This document shows, in pieces, positions 1-10,259 of a stretch of 64,000 bases of DNA (positions within the stretch are counted from its first letter, which is position 1; each line of letters opens with the position of its first letter). A program made the position numbers and the translations under genes. The stretch is from Actinokineospora xionganensis (GTDB taxonomy: Bacteria > Actinomycetota > Actinomycetes > Mycobacteriales > Pseudonocardiaceae), in assembly GCF_014323725.1 (NCBI RefSeq), contig NZ_JABVED010000001.1, positions 292,505-356,504 of the forward strand. Reading direction: 5' to 3'. The notes below the pieces were generated by a model, which was not told the origin of the DNA, searched no databases, and saw only the letters and a list, made by a program, of their open reading frames with translations.

Positions 1-1
1 C

Positions 2-391
2 GAGGCGAACCTGCCGCACGGCAGCCTGCCGTGGACCGGGCTGGTCGGGCCGTCGACCCGCATCCCCGACGAGGACGTCCTCGCCGAGCGCATCGCCGCG
101 GAGACCCAGCTGATCGTGCTCACCGTCGGGGACGGGCGTAGCGACCACCTGCACGCGGGCATGGCGCTGCAGGAGATCTGGCTCGCCGCCACCGCCGCGG
201 GCCTCGCGGCGTCGGTGCTCACCCAACCGCTGCACCTGCACGAAGTCCGCGCGGGACTCATCGAGGCCATGGACCTGCCCGGCTACCCCCAAGCCATCCT
301 GCGCGTCGGCCTGCCCTCCGGCGAGGTGCTGCCGACCCCGCGCCGCCCACTGACCGAGGTCATCCGACACCGCACGAAAGGCACGACATGA
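2..391 (+). CDS. Acg/Rv3131-type nitroreductase family protein, C-terminal part (truncated by window edge)
   Basis: Open from the left edge in frame 2; about 129 codons are visible of a family usually near 330 residues. The end of the visible part (LRVGLPSG, then PTPRRPLTEV) matches the C-terminal signature of the three complete copies in this window. The family has a nitroreductase fold that binds FMN; mycobacterial members (Acg, Rv3127, Rv3131) belong to the DosR regulon, and their substrate is not settled. It overlaps the next universal stress gene by 4 bp (ATGA), so it is translationally coupled and probably heads an operon whose promoter lies left of the window. Confidence 0.85.
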   Translation, partial: EANLPHGSLPWTGLVGPSTRIPDEDVLAERIAAETQLIVLTVGDGRSDHLHAGMALQEIWLAATAAGLAASVLTQPLHLHEVRAGLIEAMDLPGYPQAILRVGLPSGEVLPTPRRPLTEVIRHRTKGTT

Positions 392-1302
392 CCACCCAGC
401 CCCTCCGCCAGCCCATCGTCGTCGGCGTCGACGGCTCGGACTCCGCGCTGCGCGCCACGCAATGGGCCGCCGCCGAGGCGCTGCGGCGGAAGCTGCCGCT
501 GCGGATCGTGCACGTTTGTGTCCTGCCGCCGATCCGCCACCCGGCCACCATCGCCGACCAGGGACTGTGGATCGACGCGCTCGCCGACAACGGGCAGCAC
601 ATCCTCGCCGAGGCCGCGGCCACCGCGCGGGCCGTGGCCCCCACCGTGGAGCTTGTGACCGACCAGCGCATGGGTTTCGCGGCCGAGGCGCTCATCGAGG
701 AGTCCGCGCGCGCCCACGCGTTGGTCCTGGGCAGCCGCGGCCTCGGTGGGTTCCAACGCCTGCTTGTCGGCTCCGTCGCGATCGCCCTGTCCGCCCACGG
801 GCACTGCCCGGTGATCGTCGTGCGCGGGGCGTTCCCAGGGCAGGCCACGCCGGGCACGGGCCCGGTGGTCGTCGGCGTCGACGGGTCACCTGCCTCCGAG
901 GCCGCGATCCGGTTCGCCTTCGATGAGGCCTCCGTCCGCCGCACCAGCCTGGTCGCGGTGCACACCTGGCTCGACATCGCCTTCACCGGCGCGTGGACCG
1001 CGCTGCCCACCACGATCGACTGGGACGCGGTCGAGGTCGACGAGACCATGCTGCTCGACGAGCGCCTGGCCGGCTGGCAGGAGAAGTACCCCGACGTCGC
1101 CGTGGAGCGGGTCGTGCTGCGCGACCGACCCGTGCGCGCCCTGCTCGACAAGGCCGAGGGCGCGCAGCTCATCGTCGTCGGCACCCGCGGCCACGGTGCG
1201 CTGCTGGGCATGGGCCTCGGCTCGACCAGTCAGGCGCTGCTGCACCACGCCGAATGCCCGGTCGCTGTCGTGCGGCCCGACCCGGAAGGAACCAAGCCAT
1301 GA
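388..1302 (+). CDS. Universal stress protein, tandem two-domain (Rv2623/Rv1996 type)
   Basis: 304 residues with two UspA domains (about 1-150 and 155-300). Each opens with a VVGVDGS strand/loop and ends with a complete G-x2-G-x9-G-S ATP-binding loop (GSRG...GS and GTRG...GS), so both halves should bind ATP. Two-domain Usp proteins of this kind are DosR-regulon members in mycobacteria, where Rv2623 regulates growth in an ATP-dependent way. The start overlaps the nitroreductase stop by 4 bp and the end overlaps the CBS-BON start by 4 bp, giving a tightly coupled operon. Confidence 0.92.
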   Translation: MTTQPLRQPIVVGVDGSDSALRATQWAAAEALRRKLPLRIVHVCVLPPIRHPATIADQGLWIDALADNGQHILAEAAATARAVAPTVELVTDQRMGFAAEALIEESARAHALVLGSRGLGGFQRLLVGSVAIALSAHGHCPVIVVRGAFPGQATPGTGPVVVGVDGSPASEAAIRFAFDEASVRRTSLVAVHTWLDIAFTGAWTALPTTIDWDAVEVDETMLLDERLAGWQEKYPDVAVERVVLRDRPVRALLDKAEGAQLIVVGTRGHGALLGMGLGSTSQALLHHAECPVAVVRPDPEGTKP

Positions 1303-1871
1303 AGGTGCGAGACGTGATGACCCGACCCGTGCTGTCGGTGCGGGCGGACACCCCGCTGCGGGAGGTGATCACCCAGCTCACCGAGCACCGGTTCTCAGCT
1401 CTGCCGGTGGTCGACGACGAGTCCCAGGTCGTCGGCATCGTCGGGGAATCCGACGCCCTGCGGGGCTCCGCACTCGGCGCCACGACCGCGGGCGCGGTGA
1501 TGAGCAGTCCTGTCGAGGTGGTGGATCCCGACGCCCAGGTGGCCGACCTGGCCGAGCGGATGCTCGCCGGACGGCTGCGTTGCGTGCCCGTGGTCGACAA
1601 CAACATCCTCATCGGTGTCGTCGCCCGCCGGGACCTGCTGCGCATCCTGGTCCGCACCGACGACGTCATCGCCGCCCAGCTGCGCGCGCTGCTCGCCGAC
1701 TACAGCGGCAACCAACTCCGGTGGACCGCCGAGGTCACCGACGGACTCGTCACGATCAGCGGCCCGTTCGACGACAACGCGGAACGCCGGGTCGTGCAGG
1801 CACTGGCCCGCACGGTGGCGGGCGTGCGCGGTGTGACGCTGCGCCCGCGCGTCCCGGCGGAGCAGGTCTGA
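1299..1871 (+). CDS. CBS-domain pair plus BON domain protein
   Basis: 190 residues. Two CBS motifs occupy about 1-60 (opening MKVRDVMTRPVLSV) and 65-125 (GAVMSSPVEVV), followed by a BON-like domain at 128-190. CBS pairs bind adenine nucleotides and act as energy sensors; BON domains often contact membranes or lipids. The start was chosen at the ATG overlapping the preceding stop (ATGA); the longer upstream reading frame is shadow sequence of the USP gene. At least four proteins in this window share this CBS-BON layout, which suggests paralogous expansion. Ligand and partner are unknown. Confidence 0.88.
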   Translation: MKVRDVMTRPVLSVRADTPLREVITQLTEHRFSALPVVDDESQVVGIVGESDALRGSALGATTAGAVMSSPVEVVDPDAQVADLAERMLAGRLRCVPVVDNNILIGVVARRDLLRILVRTDDVIAAQLRALLADYSGNQLRWTAEVTDGLVTISGPFDDNAERRVVQALARTVAGVRGVTLRPRVPAEQV

Positions 1872-1874
1872 CCG

Positions 1875-2315
1875 ATGACTCCCATTGTCGTCGGCGTCGA
1901 CGGATCCGACGCGGGTCAGGCGGCGCTGAGCTGGACGCTCGCGGAGGCGCGGGCTCGTGGTTGCGCGGTCCACGCGGTCAACGTGTGGTCATTGGGCACG
2001 GTCCATGACTTCCTGTGGGCTTCTCGACGCAGTCTGCGGGCGCAATCCCAGTCCCTGCTCCGGGCGGCCACCGGCGGGCGCGGCGCCGACGTGGCGGTCG
2101 AGTGCCACAGCCCGGAGGGAGCGGTGGGCCCCACGTTGGTCGCGGCGGCGGCCGGAGCCGCCATGCTCGTCCTCGGAACCCGTGACCGGGTCCGGTCACG
2201 GGCAGTGATCGACTACTGCCTCCGGCACAGTTCGGTGCCCGTCGTGGTGATCCGGGTCGGCCAATTCCACTCGGAGCCGTTGGCGGCCGGACTCGCCGGA
2301 TCGAGACGGGCTTGA
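1875..2315 (+). CDS. Universal stress protein, single domain with degenerate nucleotide loop
   Basis: 146 residues, one UspA domain opening IVVGVDGSDAG. The C-terminal region reads LGTRDRVRSRAV, so the second Gly and the closing Gly-Ser of the usual G-x2-G-x9-G-S loop are missing; ATP binding is doubtful. It starts 3 bp after the CBS-BON stop and is the last gene of the operon that enters from the left edge. It sits directly before devS, in the same place as Rv3134c before dosR-dosS in M. tuberculosis, although here devR is not between them. Confidence 0.88.
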   Translation: MTPIVVGVDGSDAGQAALSWTLAEARARGCAVHAVNVWSLGTVHDFLWASRRSLRAQSQSLLRAATGGRGADVAVECHSPEGAVGPTLVAAAAGAAMLVLGTRDRVRSRAVIDYCLRHSSVPVVVIRVGQFHSEPLAAGLAGSRRA

Positions 2316-4109
<1,794 letters not shown>

Positions 4110-4111
4110 CG

Positions 4112-4753
4112 CTATTTGTCCTTGTTGCGTAGGTCGGCGGCCATGACCGCGGCCTGGGTGCGGCGCTGGATCTGCAGCTTGGCCAGCAGGTGCGACACGT
4201 AGTTCTTGACCGTCTTCTCGGCGAGGAACATGCGCTCGCCGATCTGCCGGTTGGTCAGGCCCTCGCCGATCAGCTCGAAGACGGTGCGCTCCTGCTCGGT
4301 CAAGCCTGCCAGCGGGTCTTCCTGGGCGCGTTCGCGGCGGATGCGGTCGAGCAGGGCGGTCGTCGTTCTCGGGTCGAGCAGGGAGCCGCCGGAGCCGACG
4401 GTGCGCACCGCGGCCATCAGGTCCGAGCCGAGCACCTGCTTGAGGACGAAGCCCGACGCGCCGGCGAGGATCGCGTCGAACAGGGCCTCGTCATCGGCGT
4501 AGGAGGTCAGCATCAGACAGTGCAGTTCGGGCATCCGCGAACGCAGCTCGCGGCACAGTTCGACCCCGTTGCCGTCGGGCAGCCGCACGTCGAGCACAGC
4601 GACGTCGGCGTCGCTGGCCGGGACGCGGGTCAGCGCCTCGGCGACCGACGCGGCATGGCCGACGACCTCGAGGTCCGGCTCGTCCTCGAACAGGTCGGCG
4701 ATCCCTCTGCGGACGATCTCGTGGTCGTCCACCAAAAAGATCCGAATCGTCAT
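4112..4753 (-). CDS. devR: DevR/DosR-type NarL-family response regulator
   Basis: 213 residues. The receiver domain (1-120) has the acidic pair DD near the N terminus and phosphoacceptor Asp55 in [14 protein letters not shown] LuxR-type helix-turn-helix follows (about 148-210) with [26 protein letters not shown] split across two helices and a recognition helix [10 protein letters not shown]. That helix carries the Lys and Asn residues that DosR uses to read GGGAC half-sites. Similarity to M. tuberculosis DosR is strong across the whole protein. The ATG at 4753 has AGGAGG upstream; the much longer open frame further upstream is shadow sequence. A perfect box at 4834-4847 lies 87 bp before the start, which predicts autoregulation. 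Confidence 0.95.
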   Translation of the reverse strand: MTIRIFLVDDHEIVRRGIADLFEDEPDLEVVGHAASVAEALTRVPASDADVAVLDVRLPDGNGVELCRELRSRMPELHCLMLTSYADDEALFDAILAGASGFVLKQVLGSDLMAAVRTVGSGGSLLDPRTTTALLDRIRRERAQEDPLAGLTEQERTVFELIGEGLTNRQIGERMFLAEKTVKNYVSHLLAKLQIQRRTQAAVMAADLRNKDK

Positions 4754-4833
4754 CAATGGCCTCCTCAGGTCCTGCGCCACCGACCCTACGGGCGACACGG
4801 CGTGCCCGCCGGGGGCGGGTGACCCGATCACTC

Positions 4834-4866
4834 GGGACCAAAGTCCCCGTCTGGGACCCAGCGTGG
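4834..4866. promoter_or_regulatory. DevR/DosR-box: perfect GGGAC-N4-GTCCC plus half site
   Basis: GGGACCAAAGTCCC at 4834-4847 matches the core of the published DosR palindrome exactly, with an AT-rich centre. A second GGGAC half site starts at 4853. It lies between divergent devR (start 4753) and the CBS gene (start 4919), about 80 bp from each start, so it may serve both. Confidence 0.8.
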
Positions 4867-4918
4867 CGGGGTCCGAGGTCTCTGTCGACTCGATCTCACG
4901 GCACCTAGCGTCACCAGC

Positions 4919-5341
4919 ATGGGAACCATCGATGTGATCAATGCGCCTTTCGCCGAGGTGCCCCTGCGTTCGGTGATGAGCGCCGACGTCGTGGGCATCG
5001 TGCCGCAGGCTCCACTGGAGGTGGCGCTGCGGCTGATGGTGCGCGCGAAGGTGCGCCACCTGCCGGTCGTGGCCGATGGCGAATGCCTCGGCGTGGTCGA
5101 CGAGTCCGACGTCCTCTGGCACCTGTGGTCCACCGGAGACGGCCAGCACCACGTCGTCGCCGAGATCGTCGTTCCCGGCCGCCATCCAAGCGTCGATATC
5201 ACGGCGTCTCTCGGCCACGCGGCCGCTCTGATGGCCGAACGTCGCGTCGACGCGGCGATGGTCACCGACGGAGGCAGGCTCGCGGGCATTCTCACGGCCA
5301 CGGACATCCTGCGCGCGGCGGCCCAAGACGGACCAGCGTGA
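4919..5341 (+). CDS. CBS-domain pair protein (Hrp1/Rv2626c-like)
   Basis: 140 residues made almost only of two CBS motifs: [13 protein letters not shown] (about 18-70) and [13 protein letters not shown] (about 80-138). The length and lack of any effector domain match Hrp1 (Rv2626c), a secreted, strongly DosR-induced CBS protein. There is no signal peptide here. The ATG has no convincing ribosome site. It is divergent from devR and shares the perfect box with it. Function beyond nucleotide sensing is unknown. Confidence 0.85.
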   Translation: MGTIDVINAPFAEVPLRSVMSADVVGIVPQAPLEVALRLMVRAKVRHLPVVADGECLGVVDESDVLWHLWSTGDGQHHVVAEIVVPGRHPSVDITASLGHAAALMAERRVDAAMVTDGGRLAGILTATDILRAAAQDGPA

Positions 5342-5353
5342 GCTGAGGTCGGC

Positions 5354-5385
5354 GTCGGCCTGCCGGTGAGCGTGGGCAGGCCGAC
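5354..5385. terminator. Bidirectional hairpin between convergent genes
   Basis: GTCGGCCTGCC (5354-5364) pairs perfectly with GGCAGGCCGAC (5375-5385) around a 10-nt loop. It lies between the stops of the CBS gene and the nitroreductase. No T-run, as is common for actinomycete terminators. Confidence 0.65.
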
Positions 5386-5404
5386 CACCTCTGGTACCGG
5401 GACG

Positions 5405-6415
5405 TCAGGTCCGCGCGGGCCAAGCCGTCAGCACGTCGTCCAGCATTCGGCGCCCGGTCGCGGGCAGGGCCCGGTCCCTGGACCGCGGCCTGCCGACCCG
5501 CAGGACCATCTGCGGCACCATCGCCCCGCCGATGACCTCGTCGCGCACCAGCTCACGGCTTGTCGAGACCTCCAGCGGCTGGCTCAGCGGGCAGCTGGAG
5601 AGGCGGGCGGCGGTCGCGGCGAGCAGGACCGCACTGGTCGCCTCGCCCGCCCGCAGCCGCGAGAGCATGTCGTCGGACGAGGTGCTCAGCACCATCAGCG
5701 CGCCCGCGCCCGAGGCGCGGTCGGCGACCTCGATCGCCGGTGTGGCGAACTGACGAATTGCCAGGTCGCCATAGTGCGTCGCGGTCACCGCGTTGGCGGC
5801 GGGAACACCGTCGGGCGACCTGGTGTGTGTGCCACTCCAGACATAGATCTCGTGGGCGTAGTCCGGGTTTCGGCGCTGCTCCGCGTCGGCCAGGGTGATC
5901 GCCTCGACCAATGGTGCCCGGACCGCGGGGTCCGTCGCGACGGTGAGGACGGTCCCGGCGCGGCCCGCGGCCTTGGTCAGCGCGACCAGTTGGTCCGGCG
6001 GAACCGCCGACGCGCTGTACGCGCGCCGGTCGGACCGGCGGCGCAGGATGGCGGCGGCGAGCGTCAGGTCCACTTGGTCGGCGTCGCCGGGTGCGAACTC
6101 GATCGTGGCCAGGTGGTCGGGGTCGGTCGCGTCGGGCAGCCGGCGCACGGTCGTGCGCCACCCGAACGCGGCGAACGCCACCAGCGCGTGGTGCAGCACG
6201 GCGCCGCAGCTGACCAGCAGATCGCGGCCGTCCGGGTCGGTGGCGGGCAGGTGCCGGGTCCAGTCGGCGAACAACTGGACCGTGGACTCGCCGAGGCGCC
6301 AGGACCACGGCTGCGAGTTGTGCACCGAGGGTGCGCGGCAGGCCAGTTCCAGGGCCGCACGCAGGGTGTCCGTGTCAGGGAACGCCCTGTCCGCCCGCGT
6401 GTCGTATGTAGTCAT
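5405..6415 (-). CDS. Acg/Rv3131-type nitroreductase family protein
   Basis: 336 residues, a full-length family member. The N-terminal block ACRAPSVHNSQPWSW is the family hallmark; DPDGRDLLVSCGA and RRSDRRAYSAS follow, and the C-terminal core has AGEATSAVLLAATAARLSSC and VLRVGRP. FMN-binding nitroreductase fold; in mycobacteria Acg has a lid over the flavin site, so flavin storage has been suggested instead of catalysis. ATG 6415 was chosen at the family N terminus (GAGAGG upstream); the frame stays open well beyond it as shadow sequence. Boxes at 6475-6488 and 6498-6511 lie 66 and 89 bp upstream. Confidence 0.9.
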   Translation of the reverse strand: MTTYDTRADRAFPDTDTLRAALELACRAPSVHNSQPWSWRLGESTVQLFADWTRHLPATDPDGRDLLVSCGAVLHHALVAFAAFGWRTTVRRLPDATDPDHLATIEFAPGDADQVDLTLAAAILRRRSDRRAYSASAVPPDQLVALTKAAGRAGTVLTVATDPAVRAPLVEAITLADAEQRRNPDYAHEIYVWSGTHTRSPDGVPAANAVTATHYGDLAIRQFATPAIEVADRASGAGALMVLSTSSDDMLSRLRAGEATSAVLLAATAARLSSCPLSQPLEVSTSRELVRDEVIGGAMVPQMVLRVGRPRSRDRALPATGRRMLDDVLTAWPART

Positions 6416-6474
6416 CGCCCTGCCACCTCTCGGTTGTCTGTCCCCATCGTGGGACACCTGTGTTGACCCGCACA

Positions 6475-6528
6475 GGGTGCGAAGTCCCTGCTCGGCCGGG
6501 AGTAAGGGCTCAGAGGGACAAAGGTCCC
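6475..6528. promoter_or_regulatory. Cluster of three DevR/DosR-like boxes
   Basis: GGGTGCGAAGTCCC (6475-6488), GGGAGTAAGGGCTC (6498-6511, centre 23 bp away) and the perfect GGGACAAAGGTCCC (6515-6528). They occupy the region between the divergent nitroreductase (start 6415) and CBS-BON gene (start 6683). I see no other gene in 6416-6682. Confidence 0.75.
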
Positions 6529-6682
6529 GGTCCCTTCGTGCCCAGTCGCACTGGTAGGCGGCCGGGGGTCCGCGCTTCTGTTGAGGAGTCACGAAGGACT
6601 CGTCGCGTCGGAGGGCCACCCGGCTTCGGGCTTGGCTCGGCGACCGGCCACGGACACCCTCGCAACCTCGGAAGGACGCACG

Positions 6683-7318
6683 ATGCGTGCCAAGGACATC
6701 ATGAGCAGCCCCGTCCTCACGGTCGGGACCTCGACCACGGTGAAGGAGGCGGCTTCGCTGCTCGCCTCCCACGGGTTCACCGCCGCGCCGGTCGTCGACG
6801 AGGACGACCGTCTGGTCGGTGTCGTCACCGAGGCCGACCTGGTGCGTGACCGGCTCCCGCGTGATCCCCGGTCGCTGATCCATCCCGGAGCCCAGGCGAC
6901 CGGTCCCGCGGTCGCGCACTCGGTTGGCGAGGTGATGAGCACCCCGGTCACCTCGATGAACCCCGGCGCCGACGTCGCCGACCTGGCCGCCGCCCTGCTC
7001 GGCGCGGGGCACCGCAGCATGCCGATCGTCGAGGGTTCGCACGTCGTCGGCATCGTGACCCGCCGCGACCTGCTGCGCACGATCGCCCGTGACGACGAGG
7101 CCGTCGCCAAGGATGTCCGCCACCGCCTGGAGATCTATGGCGGCCGCGGCCGCTGGAGTGTGCGGGTGGCCGACGGGGCCGTCACCATCGACGACGAGCA
7201 CGACGACGCGACCGACCGGCACGTCGCGACCGTCCTGGCGAGGGCTGTGCCCGGAGTGGTGAGCGCGACGTGCGATCGGCGCGTCTCCGTCGCCGGGACG
7301 CGCCGATCGGGCGAGTAG
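6683..7318 (+). CDS. CBS-domain pair plus BON domain protein
   Basis: 211 residues: CBS1 from MRAKDIMSSPVLTV, CBS2 from GEVMSTPVTSM (about 80-140), and a BON-like tail (about 150-211) with DGAVTIDDEHDDATD. Same architecture as the gene at 1299. The ATG at 6683 has GGAAGGA at an ideal distance; a TTG further upstream (6581) keeps the frame open but has no support. It converges with another CBS-BON gene with a 3-bp gap and no hairpin between them, so the two 3' ends may overlap as antisense transcripts. Confidence 0.88.
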   Translation: MRAKDIMSSPVLTVGTSTTVKEAASLLASHGFTAAPVVDEDDRLVGVVTEADLVRDRLPRDPRSLIHPGAQATGPAVAHSVGEVMSTPVTSMNPGADVADLAAALLGAGHRSMPIVEGSHVVGIVTRRDLLRTIARDDEAVAKDVRHRLEIYGGRGRWSVRVADGAVTIDDEHDDATDRHVATVLARAVPGVVSATCDRRVSVAGTRRSGE

Positions 7319-7321
7319 TGG

Positions 7322-8035
7322 TCAGCCCCGGACCCGTGGTTCGTGGGTGATGTCCACGGCCATGGGCTCCGGGATGTGGATGTGTGTGTCGTCGTAGGCG
7401 AAGGCCACGTGTGGGTTGACGTCCACGACGCCGTCGACCCGGCGGATCAGCGCGACGGCGACCGGTATCGAGCTCTTGCGGTCCATCTCCCCGCGCAGCG
7501 TCACGACGCCCTCCTCGACGTCGATGCTCACTGTGCCCGGGCCGGGGATCACGCCGAGGTTGCGTTCGAACACCTCGTGCGCGATCTCGTCCGCGATCTC
7601 GTCGTCGTCGCGGAGGAAGACGCTGAGCAAGTCCACCCGGCTGACGATGCCGACCAGCCCGCCTGCCTCGTCGACGACGGGCAGCCGCTTGATGCCGTGG
7701 CGGCGCAGCTCTTTGGCGGCGTGGATGACAGTGGCGTCGGCGGTGATGGTGTGCGCGGGCGCTGTCATCAGCTCTCCCGCGGTGTCGCCCTCGGTGTGGT
7801 CGTGCGGCATGAGCCACGTCAGCAGCGACCTGCGCTCGTCCGGGTCCTGGGTGATCTGCCTGGCCAGCAGGTCCGCGTGGGACACCACGCCCAGCACCTT
7901 CCCGGTTTGGTCCACGACCGGTACGGCGCTGATGTGCCTGCTGTCCAACAGGGACACGATTTCCTTGAACGGTGTGTCCGGGGTGACCGTGGCGACGTCG
8001 GTTGTCATCACGTTCTGAATCTTTCGGTGCTTCAT
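7322..8035 (-). CDS. CBS-domain pair plus BON domain protein
   Basis: 237 residues: CBS1 (MKHRKIQNVMTTDVATV), a spacer with PDERRSLLTWLMP, CBS2 (GELMTAPAHTI) and a C-terminal BON domain (about 160-230, GTVSIDVEEGVVTL). The start at 8035 has AAGGAG upstream. It is the last gene of a minus-strand run starting at 11877, but a strong hairpin separates it from doxX, so it may be made in smaller amounts or from a processed transcript. It shows the same conserved linker RRDLL/RVDLLSVFLRDDDEI seen in its paralogues. Confidence 0.88.
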   Translation of the reverse strand: MKHRKIQNVMTTDVATVTPDTPFKEIVSLLDSRHISAVPVVDQTGKVLGVVSHADLLARQITQDPDERRSLLTWLMPHDHTEGDTAGELMTAPAHTITADATVIHAAKELRRHGIKRLPVVDEAGGLVGIVSRVDLLSVFLRDDDEIADEIAHEVFERNLGVIPGPGTVSIDVEEGVVTLRGEMDRKSSIPVAVALIRRVDGVVDVNPHVAFAYDDTHIHIPEPMAVDITHEPRVRG

Positions 8036-8061
8036 CGTCTGTCTCCTTGGTGGTCTCAAGA

Positions 8062-8101
8062 CCCAAGGCTCCGACGTGGGTGTCCACATCGGAGCCTTGG
8101 G
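8062..8101 (-). terminator. Perfect 13-bp inverted repeat between doxX and the CBS-BON gene
   Basis: CCCAAGGCTCCGA (8062-8074) and its exact complement at 8089-8101 flank a 14-nt loop. It follows the doxX stop (8112) and ends 27 bp before the next start. It could terminate doxX transcription or act as an attenuator or processing site for the CBS-BON message. Confidence 0.6.
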
Positions 8102-8111
8102 CGGTGGCCGC

Positions 8112-8702
8112 TCAGCGCAGCCAGGGGTTGCGGCGCACGATGTTGGTCTGGGCCCACTGCTTGCCGAGGCCCCACACATCGCCCGCGTAGAGCACGGCGA
8201 GCGCGACCAGCACGAGGGCGTAGACCAGGTGCGAGTCGATGATCGGGTTGGTGGAGCGGGTCAGCTCGCCGGTGTCGGTGTGCCGGGCGAGCGGCCAGTC
8301 CGCGACCCACATCATCATCAGCAGGAGTCCGCCTGTGGCCGCGGCGATCCGCAGACCCGCACCCGCGAGCAGTGCGACGGCGATGCCGAGCAGGCCTGCC
8401 ATGAACAGCCAGTCCGCCCAGGCCTGGCCTGCCCAGCCGCGGAACACCGAGCCGAGCGGTCCGTGGTCGATCCCGCCGAGGAAGCCCTTGGTGGGTGAGC
8501 CGCCCTCGATCCAGCCCTTCGTCGTGGCGTAGCCCAGGCCGAAGAACTTGTCGATGAACGCCCAGCCGAACACCAGGCCCATGACGATGCGCGTCGCCGC
8601 GATGACGCGGCCCGCGGTGGTCGGCTCCGCAGTGACCGCGTTGGGGTTGTGCTGGACAGGGATTTTCTTTGCGCTGGTGCGCGGGGAGTCCTTGATGGAC
8701 AT
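8112..8702 (-). CDS. DoxX-family membrane protein
   Basis: 196 residues. After a charged cytoplasmic N terminus, four hydrophobic segments appear at about 33-55, 95-115, 118-140 and 160-180, the DoxX/thiosulfate:quinone oxidoreductase small-subunit pattern. In mycobacteria a DoxX protein joins a membrane oxidoreductase complex that detoxifies thiol and oxidative stress; here the partner is unknown. Start at 8702 is preceded by AAGGAGG. A box-like sequence (8758-8771) lies 62 bp upstream, so doxX may have its own DevR promoter. Confidence 0.85.
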   Translation of the reverse strand: MSIKDSPRTSAKKIPVQHNPNAVTAEPTTAGRVIAATRIVMGLVFGWAFIDKFFGLGYATTKGWIEGGSPTKGFLGGIDHGPLGSVFRGWAGQAWADWLFMAGLLGIAVALLAGAGLRIAAATGGLLLMMMWVADWPLARHTDTGELTRSTNPIIDSHLVYALVLVALAVLYAGDVWGLGKQWAQTNIVRRNPWLR

Positions 8703-8757
8703 GGTGACCTCCTTGGGGTGCTGCGCTCAGTCTTGGGTTGTCCGGCTACGAACTCGG

Positions 8758-8771
8758 CGGGCGAAGGTCCC
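8758..8771 (-). promoter_or_regulatory. Putative DevR/DosR box before doxX
   Basis: CGGGCGAAGGTCCC: right half GTCCC intact, two mismatches in the left half. Centre 62 bp before the doxX start, the distance typical of the boxes in this window. Confidence 0.55.
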
Positions 8772-8804
8772 GCCTTCGAGGGGCGTTGGTCGTCGCTGCC
8801 GCGA

Positions 8805-10229
8805 TCAGTTCGTCCTTGTCGGACTCGCGCGCCGAAGCGATCCGATCACCAGCGCCGCGGCCGCGGCGAGGAGCAGGCCGCTCAGGGCGAGCAGGACGCC
8901 GCCGATCCACGGCAGCCCGGGCAGTCGGGCGGCCGCCCTGGCATCGATCGACACCGGCGCCGAGCCGTCGGCGTTCATCGCCACGACAGTCCACACGCCG
9001 TCATGCAGCCGCCAGTCGAGGTTGCGCGCGCCCGCGCCCTCGCTGGACGCGAGCCAGAACGACTGCTCACCCGGTGGGGTCGGCGGTGGACCGCCCGGCA
9101 GCTCCACGGTGATCAGCTCGGAGGAGTCGGCTTGGCCGACCTCGGCGCGGGCGACGCCGTCGAGGTACCGGCGCACGTCGGGCTCGGGCCCCACGCCGAC
9201 GAACACCGGTGTCGCGGGATCGGAGGCGGTGACGATGAGCCGGACGTCGCCCACCGCCCCGGACAACCAGTCCAAGTCGTCGCGGATGGCGACCGCTTCC
9301 TCGGTGATGGCGTGCCCCGGGGTGCGCAGGTCGATCGTCGAGGTGGCGACGTAGCCCGAGGCGTCCCGTTGGGTGGCGTTGATCCAGAGCACTCCCGCGC
9401 CCGCCGTGAGCGGGCCGATCGCCACGAGTGCCAGGAGCGCGCCCGCGACCATGGCGGCGGTGCGTCCTGGAGTCCACACGGGAGGGACCGGCGGCGGTGT
9501 GTCGTCGACGGGCGCCGCCGACTCGGTGGCGCCGAGGTCGATGCGGAACGGCGGGTACCGGTCGGTCATCAGCGCGCCGTAGGCGGCGACGCGCAACACC
9601 CAGCGGTCCAGCCCGACGACGAACTCGTGCAGCTCGCGGGGGTAGCGACCGCTGAACAACAGGATGACCCCGGCCACCACGACCAGGACCCCGATGAGTC
9701 CGCCCGCCGCCCAGTCGAAGCCCGCGTCGTTGTCGGAGGCGCCCAACCACAGCCCGCCGCCCGCGAAGAGCGCGGCGATGAGGTAGTGCGGCAGCGCGAG
9801 CAGCCACCACTTCACCAGCACCAGACCGCGGGACAGGTGGTCGGGGTAGGCGATGCGCAGCCGGGCCGGGTAGTCGGGCACGTCGGCGAGGGTGAACGGC
9901 GGATAGCGGTCCGTGCCGAGCCCGGCGTAGCCGTAGTAGTGCACCCGCCACGACCAGCGCAGGACGCCCACGGTGTAGGCGAACAGCGCGGGCGGATAGC
10001 GGCCGGTGATCAGGATCGCGAAGAACGCGATCGCCGTGGCGACGACGAAACCGAGCCACAGCGGGATGAGCACCACATAGTGCGGAACCAGCAGCAGCCA
10101 TTTGACCAGCCACAGCCAGCGTGACAGCGGCTGGTCGAGCCTGCCGTCGACGCGGACGGGATAGGACGGGGGCGGGCTGGTCACGCCCGTCGTCGCGGTG
10201 TCGCCCGGGGTCGCCGAGTCGTTTCGCAT
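8805..10229 (-). CDS. DUF4389 membrane protein
   Basis: 474 residues. Two DUF4389-like repeats (about 25-120 and 125-225) each pair a WLWLVKWLLLVPHY-type helix with a TGRYPPAL or SGRYPREL turn followed by VLRW. A central segment at about 275-300 and a C-terminal helix (about 440-465) complete at least six membrane spans; the stretch between about 305 and 430 looks extracytoplasmic. Function is unknown. The start has AGGAG upstream and follows the rafH stop by 30 bp, so it continues the same operon. Confidence 0.85.
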   Translation of the reverse strand: MRNDSATPGDTATTGVTSPPPSYPVRVDGRLDQPLSRWLWLVKWLLLVPHYVVLIPLWLGFVVATAIAFFAILITGRYPPALFAYTVGVLRWSWRVHYYGYAGLGTDRYPPFTLADVPDYPARLRIAYPDHLSRGLVLVKWWLLALPHYLIAALFAGGGLWLGASDNDAGFDWAAGGLIGVLVVVAGVILLFSGRYPRELHEFVVGLDRWVLRVAAYGALMTDRYPPFRIDLGATESAAPVDDTPPPVPPVWTPGRTAAMVAGALLALVAIGPLTAGAGVLWINATQRDASGYVATSTIDLRTPGHAITEEAVAIRDDLDWLSGAVGDVRLIVTASDPATPVFVGVGPEPDVRRYLDGVARAEVGQADSSELITVELPGGPPPTPPGEQSFWLASSEGAGARNLDWRLHDGVWTVVAMNADGSAPVSIDARAAARLPGLPWIGGVLLALSGLLLAAAAALVIGSLRRASPTRTN

Positions 10230-10259
10230 GACACTCCTAAAGCAGGGTTGGTGTGGATG

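Noticed and set aside
4754-5326. Long N-terminal extension of the devR frame
   Set aside because: It is antisense to the CBS gene, has no ribosome site and does not match any DevR; the start at 4753 has AGGAGG.
6416-7222. Long N-terminal extension of the nitroreductase frame
   Set aside because: It is the shadow of the CBS-BON gene; the family start is at 6415.
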